33,537 nucleotides of DNA from Saccharicrinis sp. UBA6048 (GCA_002429115.1 DIYS01000186.1:1-33537); one strand, 5' to 3'. Shown: positions 24,755-32,001, numbered from the stretch's first letter. Notes: generated from the sequence alone by a model not told the origin. Numbers and translations are program-made.

Positions 24755-25246
24755 ATGAATAAGCAACAATCAGATATATTAAATTCATTTCTTATTGAAT
24801 TTCTTCCTCCACAAGGGAATAAAAGAAAGTCATCAAACAATGAGTTCATTACGGTTTTCGATACCCTTAAACCTATTTTTTCTAAGTTTTTCGAAATAAA
24901 AATAACTCGTCAGGAGTTGTGGGATGCACTTGATGAGTTAGGATATAACTTTATAAAAAGAGAACTTGCGTGGGACACTGAAAGGAAAGACTATAAGCCT
25001 GTCAATAAACACAGTAATATCATAAGTATTCACAGTACTTCTGGTGACAACGAAATGTTTAAAATGGACGGTCATTACAATATTAACCTTTCTGCTACTC
25101 AGGTAAAGAATCTAAGATTAACAGTAAGTGGATTGCCACCTTCAACATCTATTGAAAAATTGAAACTTAAAGAAGAACTAATAGATAATATACAAACATT
25201 CATCAATGGGAAAGTTCCTCAAAGATCAATCAGGCTAAAAAACTAA
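24755..25246 (+). CDS. Hypothetical protein, possible regulator
   Basis: 163 residues from ATG 24755 (MNKQQSDILNSFLIEF). An ATG at 24743 would add four residues but would leave almost no leader after the TATATTTG promoter, so the later start is preferred. The first half is helical (FDTLKPIFSKFFEIKITRQELWDALDEL split over two helices), the second half has KMDGHYNINLSATQVKNLRLTVSGLPPSTSIEKLKLKEEL in shorter runs and a basic end (PQRSIRLKN). No membrane segment. Not recognised. The inverted repeat at its promoter makes an autoregulated small DNA-binding or antitoxin-like protein possible, but there is no clear helix-turn-helix. A terminator follows. Confidence 0.6.
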   Translation: MNKQQSDILNSFLIEFLPPQGNKRKSSNNEFITVFDTLKPIFSKFFEIKITRQELWDALDELGYNFIKRELAWDTERKDYKPVNKHSNIISIHSTSGDNEMFKMDGHYNINLSATQVKNLRLTVSGLPPSTSIEKLKLKEELIDNIQTFINGKVPQRSIRLKN

Positions 25247-25256
25247 TTTTTGTAAT

Positions 25257-25288
25257 TGACGGTAGCTGTCACAAACCCGGTTTTTTTT
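25257..25288 (+). terminator. Terminator after the 24755 gene
   Basis: TGACGG-TAG-CTGTCA (one G-T pair) followed by AAACC-C-GGTTT running into a run of eight T. It ends the 24755 transcript before the next cluster. Confidence 0.7.
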
Positions 25289-25305
25289 GCCTAAAATCAA
25301 AATAC

Positions 25306-25680
25306 ATGAAGCATCCATCAGAGAAATGTCAGAAGAACCAGGAAGAATTTTTAAAAAAGTGCCCTGAAGGGGAACGTGAGTTCCATGCCCAATTGTTTCG
25401 TATCGGTAATGCAACCTATCGTTACCACCAGTTGGCCAGCCAACCTGACATTAAATCCTTGCGGCTTTATTATGAGGAATGGTTGGAAGGCCTACCCAAA
25501 AACATACAGGTGGCCATGCGAAACCAAGGGTTTGAAGCGTGTCAGAACCACATCCCTTTTACCCGTTATGTCAATGAACGAACAGATATTGGTATGGACG
25601 AATGGTTAAAGCAACATCTTTCACAAGAGGATTATAAAGCCTGGTCTGAGCAAGGAAAAACACGAACGATTAATCGATAA
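25306..25680 (+). CDS. Hypothetical protein of the accessory cluster
   Basis: 124 residues, start MKHPSEKCQKNQEEFLKKC. Soluble, helical and rich in aromatic and charged residues (REFHAQLFRIGNATYRYHQL, LRLYYEEWLEGLPKNIQ, DEWLKQHLSQEDYKAW). No signal peptide and no known motif. GC content and codon use look richer than in the neighbouring AT-rich DNA, as in the next two genes, which suggests they arrived together. Not recognised. Confidence 0.7.
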   Translation: MKHPSEKCQKNQEEFLKKCPEGEREFHAQLFRIGNATYRYHQLASQPDIKSLRLYYEEWLEGLPKNIQVAMRNQGFEACQNHIPFTRYVNERTDIGMDEWLKQHLSQEDYKAWSEQGKTRTINR

Positions 25681-25683
25681 CAC

Positions 25684-25797
25684 GCTACAACGGTGGCGTA
25701 AAATTTCAGCAGTTCAAAACGTCGTACTGCTGATTTAAGCAGTAACCAACATACGTCTAAAATCAGTTTTCCCGATTATATACAAAAGTTGGTTACT
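25684..25797. repeat. Cluster of inverted repeats in the leader of the 25826 gene
   Basis: Three features in a row: ACGC/GCGT around TACAACGGTG (25682-25700), TCAGCAGT (25706-25713) with ACTGCTGA (25726-25733), and AGTAACCAAC (25741-25750) with GTTGGTTACT (25788-25797), which is followed by six T. The last has the look of a terminator with a long loop or an attenuator, 28 bp before the next ATG. Confidence 0.5.
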
Positions 25798-25825
25798 TTT
25801 TTAGATAATTACAACATTTAATACT

Positions 25826-26128
25826 ATGACAGCAACTTATGAATTAAAATTAATTGTCGGACGAAAGTTAAAATACTTTGATGGCCGAATTAATGATATT
25901 TACGAGAGACATGGTTTTAGCCATGTTCCTTTTGAACGACACGAAATCGAAAAGATGATCAGTGAATGCCAGGACGATTTACGATTCTTTTTCGAGAGGG
26001 TATTTGTCGATAAAGATATGGCAGCCCACTTAACGGATAAATTCTATAGTTGTGCCGGCAATGTCTACGAATTCTTTTGTGAACTGGACGAAACCAATAT
26101 GGATGCCCTTTTAACCCGCAACTGGTAA
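25826..26128 (+). CDS. Hypothetical protein, partner of the recombinase-like gene
   Basis: 100 residues, acidic and helical (HEIEKMISECQDDLRFFFER, VYEFFCELDETNMDALL). No signal peptide or membrane segment. It ends three bases before the ATG of the serine-recombinase-like gene, so the two are surely co-expressed and may work together. Not recognised. Confidence 0.7.
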   Translation: MTATYELKLIVGRKLKYFDGRINDIYERHGFSHVPFERHEIEKMISECQDDLRFFFERVFVDKDMAAHLTDKFYSCAGNVYEFFCELDETNMDALLTRNW

Positions 26129-26131
26129 GTT

Positions 26132-26737
26132 ATGCAATATGCCTATATCAACCCCTTGCCTGATGTTCCGCTATCGGTCCAGGTAAAAAAATTGGAGAAT
26201 AGCGACAAGCTGATTTCTGAAGTAAAAAAGAAGAGGGAGGAGCTTGACAAGTTATTGTCACTGCTCAGGCAAGGGGATGTACTCAGGGTTTACTCGATAC
26301 GTGTGTTCCCTTTGTCAACACTGGAACTGATCCAGATGGTAGATGGCCTGAACAAAAAGAAAGTTGTTCTGGATTCTTGCTCGGAACACATCACTGACCA
26401 ATCACTTTTTAGTTTACTGGAGTATTACCAACGTGATTTCCGACAACGTTTATCAAAGGTTGCTATAGAAGCCAGACGGAAGAGAGGAACAAAGGGAGGT
26501 AGACATCCCGGCTTAAGCGAGGAGGCTAAAATAAAAGCCCGAAATGCAGCTAAACTATACAATGCCAAAACACCTGTAAAAGAGATTTTGAAATCATTAG
26601 GCATCGGCTCCAAAACAACGCTGTACAAATACCTGCGGCATGAGGGTATTCAAATAGGGAACTATCCCAACCAAGGTGAGTTTATTGGCAATTTGGACGA
26701 TGAATCTCCGGCTGAATATAAAAGAAAAAATCACTAA
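26132..26737 (+). CDS. Serine recombinase (resolvase/invertase) homologue without its active site
   Basis: 201 residues following the layout of Hin/resolvase proteins. The segment LLRQGDVLRVYSIRVFPLS matches the family's xGDTLVVWKLDRLGRS, LIQMVDGLNKKKVVL matches the next helix and strand, and VAIEARRKRGTKGGRHPGLS matches the hinge before the C-terminal HTH (TPVKEILKSLGIGSKTTLYKYLRHEG). The N-terminal YARVST motif with the catalytic Ser and Arg is here YAYINP, and both Arg of DRLGRS are lost. It should still bind DNA but not cut it, so a regulatory or architectural role is inferred. The next gene overlaps its stop (TAATG). Confidence 0.75.
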   Translation: MQYAYINPLPDVPLSVQVKKLENSDKLISEVKKKREELDKLLSLLRQGDVLRVYSIRVFPLSTLELIQMVDGLNKKKVVLDSCSEHITDQSLFSLLEYYQRDFRQRLSKVAIEARRKRGTKGGRHPGLSEEAKIKARNAAKLYNAKTPVKEILKSLGIGSKTTLYKYLRHEGIQIGNYPNQGEFIGNLDDESPAEYKRKNH

Positions 26738-26763
26738 TGCACACAATTACAACAATAAAGCAT

Positions 26764-27303
26764 ATGACGATTAAAACAACAAACTATCTTATTTTATTCT
26801 TTTTAATCCTGACTACACAACTGACAGCACAAACAGATTTAAGACAACTAATTGGTAGTACATCTGAAAAATCCGGTATGTCATGTACAATTGCCAAACA
26901 TCTTTTTGTGGGATCTTTCAAAAAAATGAAGGATCAAACTGTTACTAAAATTCACTTACGTCCGTTCAAGGACAATAAGTATATAAACCTTAGAAAGGTA
27001 GATTTCAACAACATCAAGAGAGAACTTGAAAGCTATTACAAAACAGAATTAATTAGTAATTCTTCAGGTAACGTCAATAGCACTTACTCTACCCAGTTTG
27101 ATGCTGTTACAGTGAACTTGATTCTAAATGGTTATAATCCATCTAAAGGTTTTTCTAAATGTAACATTGAGCTCAATGTATATAGTAAAGAACTCGAACA
27201 AAAACGCATTGATGAATTGAAACATCTCAGTATGATGTCCAACAAGGAAAAAAAGAAATACCTGAAGGAACTAAAAAGTCAAAGTATTGAAAGAAAAAAA
27301 TAA
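26764..27303 (+). CDS. Secreted hypothetical protein
   Basis: 179 residues from ATG 26764 (MTIKTTNYLILFFLILTTQLTAQ, signal peptide with cut after AQ). An upstream ATG at 26737 overlaps the preceding stop but would put nine extra residues before the signal peptide. The mature part has mixed alpha/beta character and a long charged helix at the end (KELEQKRIDELKHLSMM, NKEKKKYLKELKSQSIERKK). Cys at residues about 41 and 139. Exported product inside a cluster of mostly cytoplasmic proteins. Not recognised. Confidence 0.65.
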   Translation: MTIKTTNYLILFFLILTTQLTAQTDLRQLIGSTSEKSGMSCTIAKHLFVGSFKKMKDQTVTKIHLRPFKDNKYINLRKVDFNNIKRELESYYKTELISNSSGNVNSTYSTQFDAVTVNLILNGYNPSKGFSKCNIELNVYSKELEQKRIDELKHLSMMSNKEKKKYLKELKSQSIERKK

Positions 27304-27544
27304 AAAATTGGAAATAAAAGAAGCCCGTCAGCTGATCACTGAAAATATGAAAGAAGAGGGTTGTATTAGTTACCAAGTATTGGTAAAAATCCCTGGCGAG
27401 TACCTGATCAAACATAATTTGGTCGATGCCTGGGCCACGCTCCGCAACCAGTCTGTAAAAGAAATATCCAAACCAGGATACGAAGATTACATCACCTTGA
27501 TACAAGCAGAATCATTAGGTTTATTGGACTTTGTTAAAGCTTAA
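27287..27544 (+). CDS. Small hypothetical protein, uncertain start
   Basis: Up to 85 residues from TTG 27287, overlapping the previous gene by 17 bp; another TTG at 27308 or the ATG at 27347 would give shorter products. The upstream codons (LEIKEARQLITENM) look like real coding sequence, so a TTG start is favoured. Cytoplasmic and helical (PGYEDYITLIQAESLGLLDFVKA). It ends 6 bp before the next ATG. Not recognised. Confidence 0.5.
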   Translation: MKEKNKKLEIKEARQLITENMKEEGCISYQVLVKIPGEYLIKHNLVDAWATLRNQSVKEISKPGYEDYITLIQAESLGLLDFVKA

Positions 27545-27550
27545 ATAAAG

Positions 27551-28201
27551 ATGATCGTACATTCCATGACAGAGCTTGAGTTTCAGGAGGAAATCTACGA
27601 GGATGCCAAAAATGTTGCAGTCTATTCCAGGCACCTTGTGTCCAGGTTCAGACGTATTGTCATTAAAAGCAAACACTTTCCGGTCATCAAGGAATATGAT
27701 TATCTGTCCCCTCAGAATAACCGGTGGGTCATACAATTGGAAGCAAAATCCAAAAAAGAAACCGGCAGGAAAAGCCGCATGGGGTTTTTCTGTTATTTTG
27801 ACAGTTCACATGGTTATTACGTGGTTAGCCTGACCGTTGCTCCATCAATATTAAAACGCAAACACCAGCTGGTGCTCTATATCCCCCACTTTTTTAGCAG
27901 GTATGCTGAGCGAAACCAGGTTGAAAAAACCGGGGTAGAACTGATCAGGCATTATTTTAAGAAAAATGAAAATGCCGGGTACCACATAGAGGGTAAACAA
28001 CTTTCTGATACAACTTATGAGCGAACGGTATCAGGTTCAACAGCTGAAGGTGTGGCACTTGGTTTTATCTCCGGTCATGACACCGTCTTTTTTAAGACCT
28101 TTATTTCCCATGATATGGCCAAAGGGGAACAGGTTGAAACATTTGCTGCAAGTGAGTATATCAGGCGGGAAATACAAGATACGTATAACGGATTCAATTA
28201 A
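27551..28201 (+). CDS. Hypothetical protein of the accessory cluster
   Basis: 216 residues, start MIVHSMTELEFQEEIYED. Soluble alpha/beta protein with basic and aromatic segments (YSRHLVSRFRRIVIKSKHF, WVIQLEAKSKKETGRKSRMG) followed by VVSLTVAPSILKRKHQLVLY, IPHFFSRYAERNQVEKTG and FISGHDTVFFKTFISHDM. It has several His and Arg but no recognised catalytic motif. It sits between 27544 and 28211 with gaps of 6 and 9 bp, in one operon. Not recognised. Confidence 0.75.
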   Translation: MIVHSMTELEFQEEIYEDAKNVAVYSRHLVSRFRRIVIKSKHFPVIKEYDYLSPQNNRWVIQLEAKSKKETGRKSRMGFFCYFDSSHGYYVVSLTVAPSILKRKHQLVLYIPHFFSRYAERNQVEKTGVELIRHYFKKNENAGYHIEGKQLSDTTYERTVSGSTAEGVALGFISGHDTVFFKTFISHDMAKGEQVETFAASEYIRREIQDTYNGFN

Positions 28202-28210
28202 TACAAAAAA

Positions 28211-28612
28211 ATGAAAAATATTAACGAATTTATAGAGTCATTAGTAAAAATCAAGTATGTTGAATATTCTGGCTGTTACGGTTTATATCCTTTCCAGATG
28301 TATGTGGAAACTTCGGATAAACAACACCAGCTCGAAGCCCTGGATTTGGGTGGCGATGTTCGTTCCTGCTATAAAGTTGTACGCCAACGTCTGCAGGAGA
28401 AAGCCGGTAAAATATACCTTGCTCTCGACTTTCCTGCGTTTATGGATATAAAAAATGATTTTGTCGCTATAATGTCCATTGAGAATAATCAATTTAGTTT
28501 ACTGGCCATCCCTTATAATTCTGAAACAGGTGAACAATTCTCCATTAAAAAAGATGGCATGTTTCTGAAAGCTCTAGCCGAAGAAATGAAAAAGCACTTA
28601 TATTTAAACTAA
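28211..28612 (+). CDS. Hypothetical protein of the accessory cluster
   Basis: 133 residues, start MKNINEFIESLVKIKYVEY. Alpha/beta, soluble; central part KIYLALDFPAFMDIKNDFVAIM in two short strands and a C-terminal helix (FLKALAEEMKKHLYLN). Lies 9 bp after the 216-residue protein and 12 bp before the next gene. No family recognised. Confidence 0.7.
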   Translation: MKNINEFIESLVKIKYVEYSGCYGLYPFQMYVETSDKQHQLEALDLGGDVRSCYKVVRQRLQEKAGKIYLALDFPAFMDIKNDFVAIMSIENNQFSLLAIPYNSETGEQFSIKKDGMFLKALAEEMKKHLYLN

Positions 28613-28624
28613 ATCTTATACCCA

Positions 28625-28900
28625 ATGCTCCAATTGAATAATAAATTAGATTTATCAAAAACCATTCTCGAAGTAGAAACACAGTCTATTATTTCCGAAA
28701 CTGAGATTGTCGGATTTCTCAATGAACATTCTGAAAGGATCATTAACCCAATTGGTGCAAATGTCACTAGCTGGAGCTTTGAAAAAAATCAAGGGATTGA
28801 AGTCCTTAGTCAGTTTCTTATAATGATAGAGGGTAAATCTATTCCCTACAGGTTTTTATCAAGTAAAGACAAGGCTCTGATTTTTGAGCAAAAAATATAA
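28625..28900 (+). CDS. Small hypothetical protein, last gene of the + strand cluster
   Basis: 91 residues, start MLQLNNKLDLSKTILEVE. Alpha/beta pattern (SIISETEIVGFLNEHSER, VLSQFLIMIEGKSIPYRFL), no signal peptide. It is convergent with the - strand gene ending at 28906, five bases away, with no clear hairpin between. Not recognised. Confidence 0.6.
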   Translation: MLQLNNKLDLSKTILEVETQSIISETEIVGFLNEHSERIINPIGANVTSWSFEKNQGIEVLSQFLIMIEGKSIPYRFLSSKDKALIFEQKI

Positions 28901-28905
28901 TCATT

Positions 28906-29313
28906 CTAACATTTACCTTTCTTCAGTTGGAGAAGAATGCTGTTTTTTAAGCAAGGGGAGATATCCAGTTTAGATAATTCTTTCTTTAGACCTTCTTCCA
29001 AGGTCATCTCCTTTAGGAACAATTGAACATCTTTATGAAGATTTAATAGCTCCTGCATTTTCTTATCTCTTTTAATCAGCTTCATCAAAGCAGATTCTTC
29101 TTCTGAGGTCAGCTCCCCATTAACGTATCTTTCAATATCAAATTCTCTTTTTCTCTCTTGGAACCATTCTTTTAAAGTTATGTCACTTTCTATTTGCTTG
29201 GATATTCTGGTCTTTACTTCCTCAGAGACATTGCCATGTAAAAAATCTACTATTAATTCTTCACTTATATCTTTTAAAACAGCCCAACCACTCATTTTAT
29301 CCTTATATTCCAT
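28906..29313 (-). CDS. Helical protein resembling anti-sigma-factor N-terminal segments
   Basis: 135 residues, all helical and highly charged. Two related units follow each other: EELIVDFLHGNVSEEVKTRI and FDIERYVNGELTSEEESALM, each continuing into an acidic/basic helix. The pattern [I/L]xxFLxG.(L/V)(S/T)xEE is the one seen at the start of Bacteroidota anti-sigma proteins, but here there is no zinc-binding His/Cys set and no membrane segment. It starts two bases after the receiver gene's stop, so the pair is co-expressed. I infer a protein-protein interaction partner of the receiver; whether it touches a sigma factor is open. Confidence 0.6.
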   Translation of the reverse strand: MEYKDKMSGWAVLKDISEELIVDFLHGNVSEEVKTRISKQIESDITLKEWFQERKREFDIERYVNGELTSEEESALMKLIKRDKKMQELLNLHKDVQLFLKEMTLEEGLKKELSKLDISPCLKNSILLQLKKGKC

Positions 29314-29315
29314 AT

Positions 29316-29708
29316 TTAAAAATCTGAACTTAATTTTGTGGCTATTGCATCATTGATTGCTGTTAATAATCCTGCCCTTTTTAATGGCTTTTGCAAATAA
29401 CCAAAAATAAGCTTGCTCTCTACCGCCTGCCATATTTCTTGAATGCTGTTAGGCATGGCTGATACCAGATAAAATGTTACATCAGGGAATTGTTCTTTAG
29501 CTTTATTGATAAATTCAATGCCGTTCATGCCCGGCATTTGATAATCAGTGAAAACTATTTTCACATCGGGAGTGCTGGCCAATACTTCTAAAGCTTCAAG
29601 ACCATTTAAAGCCGTTAAAATTTCGTAGTCACCAGATAAAAATAATTTAAACATGGTCAACTCGATTGCTTCATCATCAACCCTTAATACTTTAATTTTT
29701 GGATTCAT
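29316..29708 (-). CDS. Stand-alone response regulator receiver protein
   Basis: 130 residues forming only a receiver domain. Acidic pocket Asp11/Asp12 in VLRVDDE, phosphoacceptor Asp55 in VFTDYQMPGMNG, switch Ser83 in LVSAMP, and Lys107 in YLQKPLKR are all present. No output domain follows, so it must act through a partner, most likely the 135-residue helical protein just downstream. No histidine kinase is in the window. The same stretch of DNA upstream carries the nested inverted repeat at 29770-29908. Confidence 0.92.
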   Translation of the reverse strand: MNPKIKVLRVDDEAIELTMFKLFLSGDYEILTALNGLEALEVLASTPDVKIVFTDYQMPGMNGIEFINKAKEQFPDVTFYLVSAMPNSIQEIWQAVESKLIFGYLQKPLKRAGLLTAINDAIATKLSSDF

Positions 29709-29769
29709 ACCTTATTATCAAAATAAAACGCTTGGTCTCCTTAAACGTATTATAAGATTTTCAGTAAAA

Positions 29770-29908
29770 AGAACGTGGAGCCCGGAATGCACTCTGAAGG
29801 TACGACCAAGCACCCGCATACAACAAACCAAGCACCACGCATATATGGTACACGGTTCGCTTTGTATGCATAATTTTGGTCGTTTTACAGAGTAAGCAAA
29901 CTCGTTCT
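29770..29908. repeat. Nested multi-arm inverted repeat, possible structured RNA or folded DNA site
   Basis: Four pairs of arms are nested in order: AGAACG (29770-29775) with CGTTCT (29903-29908); ACTCTG (29791-29796) with CAGAGT (29888-29893); ACGACCAA (29802-29809) with TTGGTCGT (29876-29883); GCATACAA (29816-29823) with TTGTATGC (29862-29869). The left side also holds a direct repeat, CCAAGCACC-CGCATA and CCAAGCACCACGCATA. It lies 62 bp upstream of the receiver gene. No protein is read through it. It could be a regulatory RNA or leader, a single-strand recombination site, or the end of a mobile element. Confidence 0.65.
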
Positions 29909-29923
29909 ATATGTCTATTTCAA

Positions 29924-29944
29924 CATTCATTCTTTGAATGAATG
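29924..29944. repeat. 9-bp hairpin
   Basis: CATTCATTC-TTT-GAATGAATG, a perfect stem just right of the nested repeat. Too AT-rich and without a T-run for a confident terminator. Confidence 0.45.
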
Positions 29945-30139
29945 CAATTACAAACTTAATAAGTTTATTCCACCTTACCGAATATCTTGCCAGTTATTGA
30001 TTATCACACTTTTCAATCAACACAATATCAGTGGAAATAAAACAAAGCGGGTATTAAATTCGTATATTATAAAGAATAACGCATTAGGTCTAGTGTCCTA
30101 ACGCTAATAAATCTCCCAAACAAGTTCTACAAAAGTACC
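29945..30139. other. Non-coding AT-rich region
   Basis: No gene seen. Contains small palindromes such as AAACTTA-A-TAAGTTT at about 29953. Confidence 0.4.
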
Positions 30140-30247
30140 ATGAAAAGATCCTATATGAACCCCCAATACATCACCAATAACTTAACAATAAACCTGAACT
30201 ACAGCAGCTGGCCAAAAGATGATCCGGCCAAAGGCTACAAACGTTAA
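30140..30247 (+). CDS. Possible 35-residue protein
   Basis: ATG 30140 opens a 35-codon frame (MKRSYMNPQYITNN, LTINLNYSSWPKDD, PAKGYKR). The codons look protein-like and more GC-rich than the surroundings. It lies 110 bp before the decayed SRAP gene. Could be a real small protein or the end of a lost one. Confidence 0.35.
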   Translation: MKRSYMNPQYITNNLTINLNYSSWPKDDPAKGYKR

Positions 30248-30357
30248 ATTGTAGTTTTTAAAGATGTTATCATCTTTCAATTTAAAAAAATTAATAATTG
30301 AATGTTAAGTAGTAACTTGTGAATTATTCCAGATGCAGCAATAACCAGGTCACTCTA

Positions 30358-31067
30358 ATGTGTTACACAGTCAAACAACTAAAAGAAGAAGCACTACGGT
30401 ATAAAGGAGGATATTATCCATTATACAGAAGAACTTAAAGGCTTTGAAAACCTGTATGTAGCCATTGGTTTTGACCATCCCGAACTGATAATCTATACAA
30501 ATCGAAAACCGTATTATCCATGCCTGGCATCATGGGGTTTAATACCTCATTGGGTCAGTAACCAACAAAAAGCTGAAAGTATTAAGAACAAAACTCTGAA
30601 TGTCCGCTCTGAAACAATGTTTGAATTACCTTCTTTTGAAGATTCAGCAAACCATAAACGTTGCCTGATTCCTGTTGATGGCTTTTATGAATACCACCAC
30701 AAAAAAGGAAAGACGTTCCCTTTCTATATAAGTCGCAAGGATGCTAACCCAATGGTATTAGCAGGATTATGGAGTGAATGGTTACATCCTGCAGACAATC
30801 AATCAATAGTCTCCTGCAACATTGTAACCACTAAGGCCAATAAACTAATGACACCCAGAATTAAAAGAAGCCCGTATGCCACTTTATTTTAAATGAAAAT
30901 AGTATAAACTGCTGGTTGAATAGTAAGACTCGGCAAGAAATTGATAAGCTTACAAGCCCTTTTCCAGAAGATGTGTTAGAGGCACATACGGTCAAAAAAT
31001 TCCGAATAAAAATATACCTTGTGCCAGTGATCCTTATGACCATTGGGAGCTGAATACCTTGTTTTAA
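30358..31067 (+). pseudogene. Decayed SRAP (HMCES/YedK-like) gene with several frameshifts
   Basis: The ATG at 30358 gives MCYTVKQLKEEALRY, with the Cys2 typical of SRAP proteins, which bind abasic sites in single-stranded DNA. After a frameshift near 30415 the frame reads HYTEELKGFENLYVAIGF, CLASWGLIPHWVSN, then TLNVRSETMFELPSF, RCLIPVDGFYEY, MVLAGLWSEW and IVTTKANKLM, all SRAP motifs. It stops at 30892, resumes in another frame (WLNSKTRQEIDKL, FPEDVLEAHTVKKF) and after a third shift ends DPYDHWELNTLF at 31067. At least three lesions make it non-functional. SRAP genes are common on Bacteroidota mobile elements. Confidence 0.85.
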
Positions 31068-31084
31068 CAAAAAATCCTCAAAAA

Positions 31085-31450
31085 ATGAAAAAACACTTAT
31101 TAATCATTCTTAACCTGGTTAGTTTTATTGCATTTACAGTTGCAGCAGATCTCCACGATGAATTTAAAGCAGGTACAATTGCTAAATCACAAACCATAGA
31201 CTACATGACTTCACCTGCAACAATAACCGGCACACGCCCCACTGGCGGCACTGGTACCTATTCATACCAGTGGGAAATATCAACAGATGGCCAGGTATGG
31301 AGAAAAGTTACCGGTGCTACAGGTGTTTCATACACCCCTTCCAAGTTGACAGTTAATACTTATTACAGGAGAGTTGATAGTGATGGTGCAACAACCATGC
31401 ATTCAAATGTTGTTACTATTTCTATTCGCCGAACTAAGAAGGTTGGATAA
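31085..31450 (+). CDS. Secreted single Ig-like repeat protein
   Basis: 121 residues from ATG 31085, with signal peptide MKKHLLIILNLVSFIAFTVAA; a longer frame from 31043 would hide the signal and overlap the SRAP remnant. The mature protein is one copy of the repeat in the giant protein at 1-3836: AGTIAKSQTIDYMTSPATITG, TGGTGTYSYQWEISTDGQ, VSYTPSKLTVNTYYRRVDSD and HSNVVTISI match position by position. Unlike most repeats of the giant protein it has no Cys in the two expected places and no sorting domain, only a short basic tail (RRTKKVG). A soluble competitor, a subunit or a donor of repeats are all possible. Confidence 0.8.
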   Translation: MKKHLLIILNLVSFIAFTVAADLHDEFKAGTIAKSQTIDYMTSPATITGTRPTGGTGTYSYQWEISTDGQVWRKVTGATGVSYTPSKLTVNTYYRRVDSDGATTMHSNVVTISIRRTKKVG

Positions 31451-31527
31451 ATTCAAGTGCAATATATAAATCTCATAAAACCCTCAACATATAATACTGG
31501 CTACAAGAGCCAACTAAATAGAAAACA

Positions 31528-31914
31528 ATGGGAACACCAACATCTACATTTGCAATAGATAAGCAAATAGTACAAACACTTAGTATTGATCTCAAAGAAA
31601 CGAAAAAGTTACTTTTTAAAGCTCTTAATCAAAATAGTGAATTAGCGTCTATGCTGGATGGAAGAAATGAATTTTTTGGGGATACCAATGGTGAAGTACA
31701 TCTAGTTACAGTAGATAAACATTCTATAAAATTATTTCCAAATGGGAAAGGTTCTTTTCAAGCAGATTTTGATATTTCCTATTACTTCGGGTGTAGTGAT
31801 CAAAACACTTCTCGGGAAGAATCAATGAGTATGGATTTCGAAATAGATATAGCCAATAGTGAAATCAAAATAATTGGAGAAAACCTGCCCGAAAGAGAAC
31901 CCGATAATTATTAA
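31528..31914 (+). CDS. Hypothetical protein
   Basis: 128 residues, start MGTPTSTFAIDKQIVQTL. A helical first half (DLKETKKLLFKALNQNSEL) and an acidic beta-rich second half (EVHLVTVDKHSIKLF, FQADFDISYYFGC, SMDFEIDIANSEIKIIG). Cytoplasmic, no recognised motif. Its stop is followed at once by the ATG of a tiny frame (31915). Confidence 0.65.
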   Translation: MGTPTSTFAIDKQIVQTLSIDLKETKKLLFKALNQNSELASMLDGRNEFFGDTNGEVHLVTVDKHSIKLFPNGKGSFQADFDISYYFGCSDQNTSREESMSMDFEIDIANSEIKIIGENLPEREPDNY

Positions 31915-32001
31915 ATGGTCTCATCAAACACACAAATTACTTTTTCAAAACAAATAACTTACGATAAGGATGCTTTTATCATAGAAACATCTACACCGTA
32001 A
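31915..32001 (+). CDS. Possible 28-residue protein, coupled to the preceding gene
   Basis: ATG at 31915 directly follows the TAA of the 128-residue gene and opens 28 codons (MVSSNTQITFSKQIT, YDKDAFIIETSTP). The junction would allow reinitiation. Too short to judge; it may be the start of a truncated gene. Confidence 0.3.
   Translation: MVSSNTQITFSKQITYDKDAFIIETSTP

Noticed and set aside
25306..28900. Known toxin-antitoxin or restriction system
   Set aside because: No motif of nucleases, methyltransferases or known toxin folds was recognised in any of the proteins.
29770..29908. Integron attC site
   Set aside because: The folding is suggestive, but the outer RYYYAAC and GTTRRRY core motifs were not found and there is no integron integrase; left as an unexplained structure.
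29770..29908. Retron msr-msd region
   Set aside because: No reverse transcriptase gene is present in the window.
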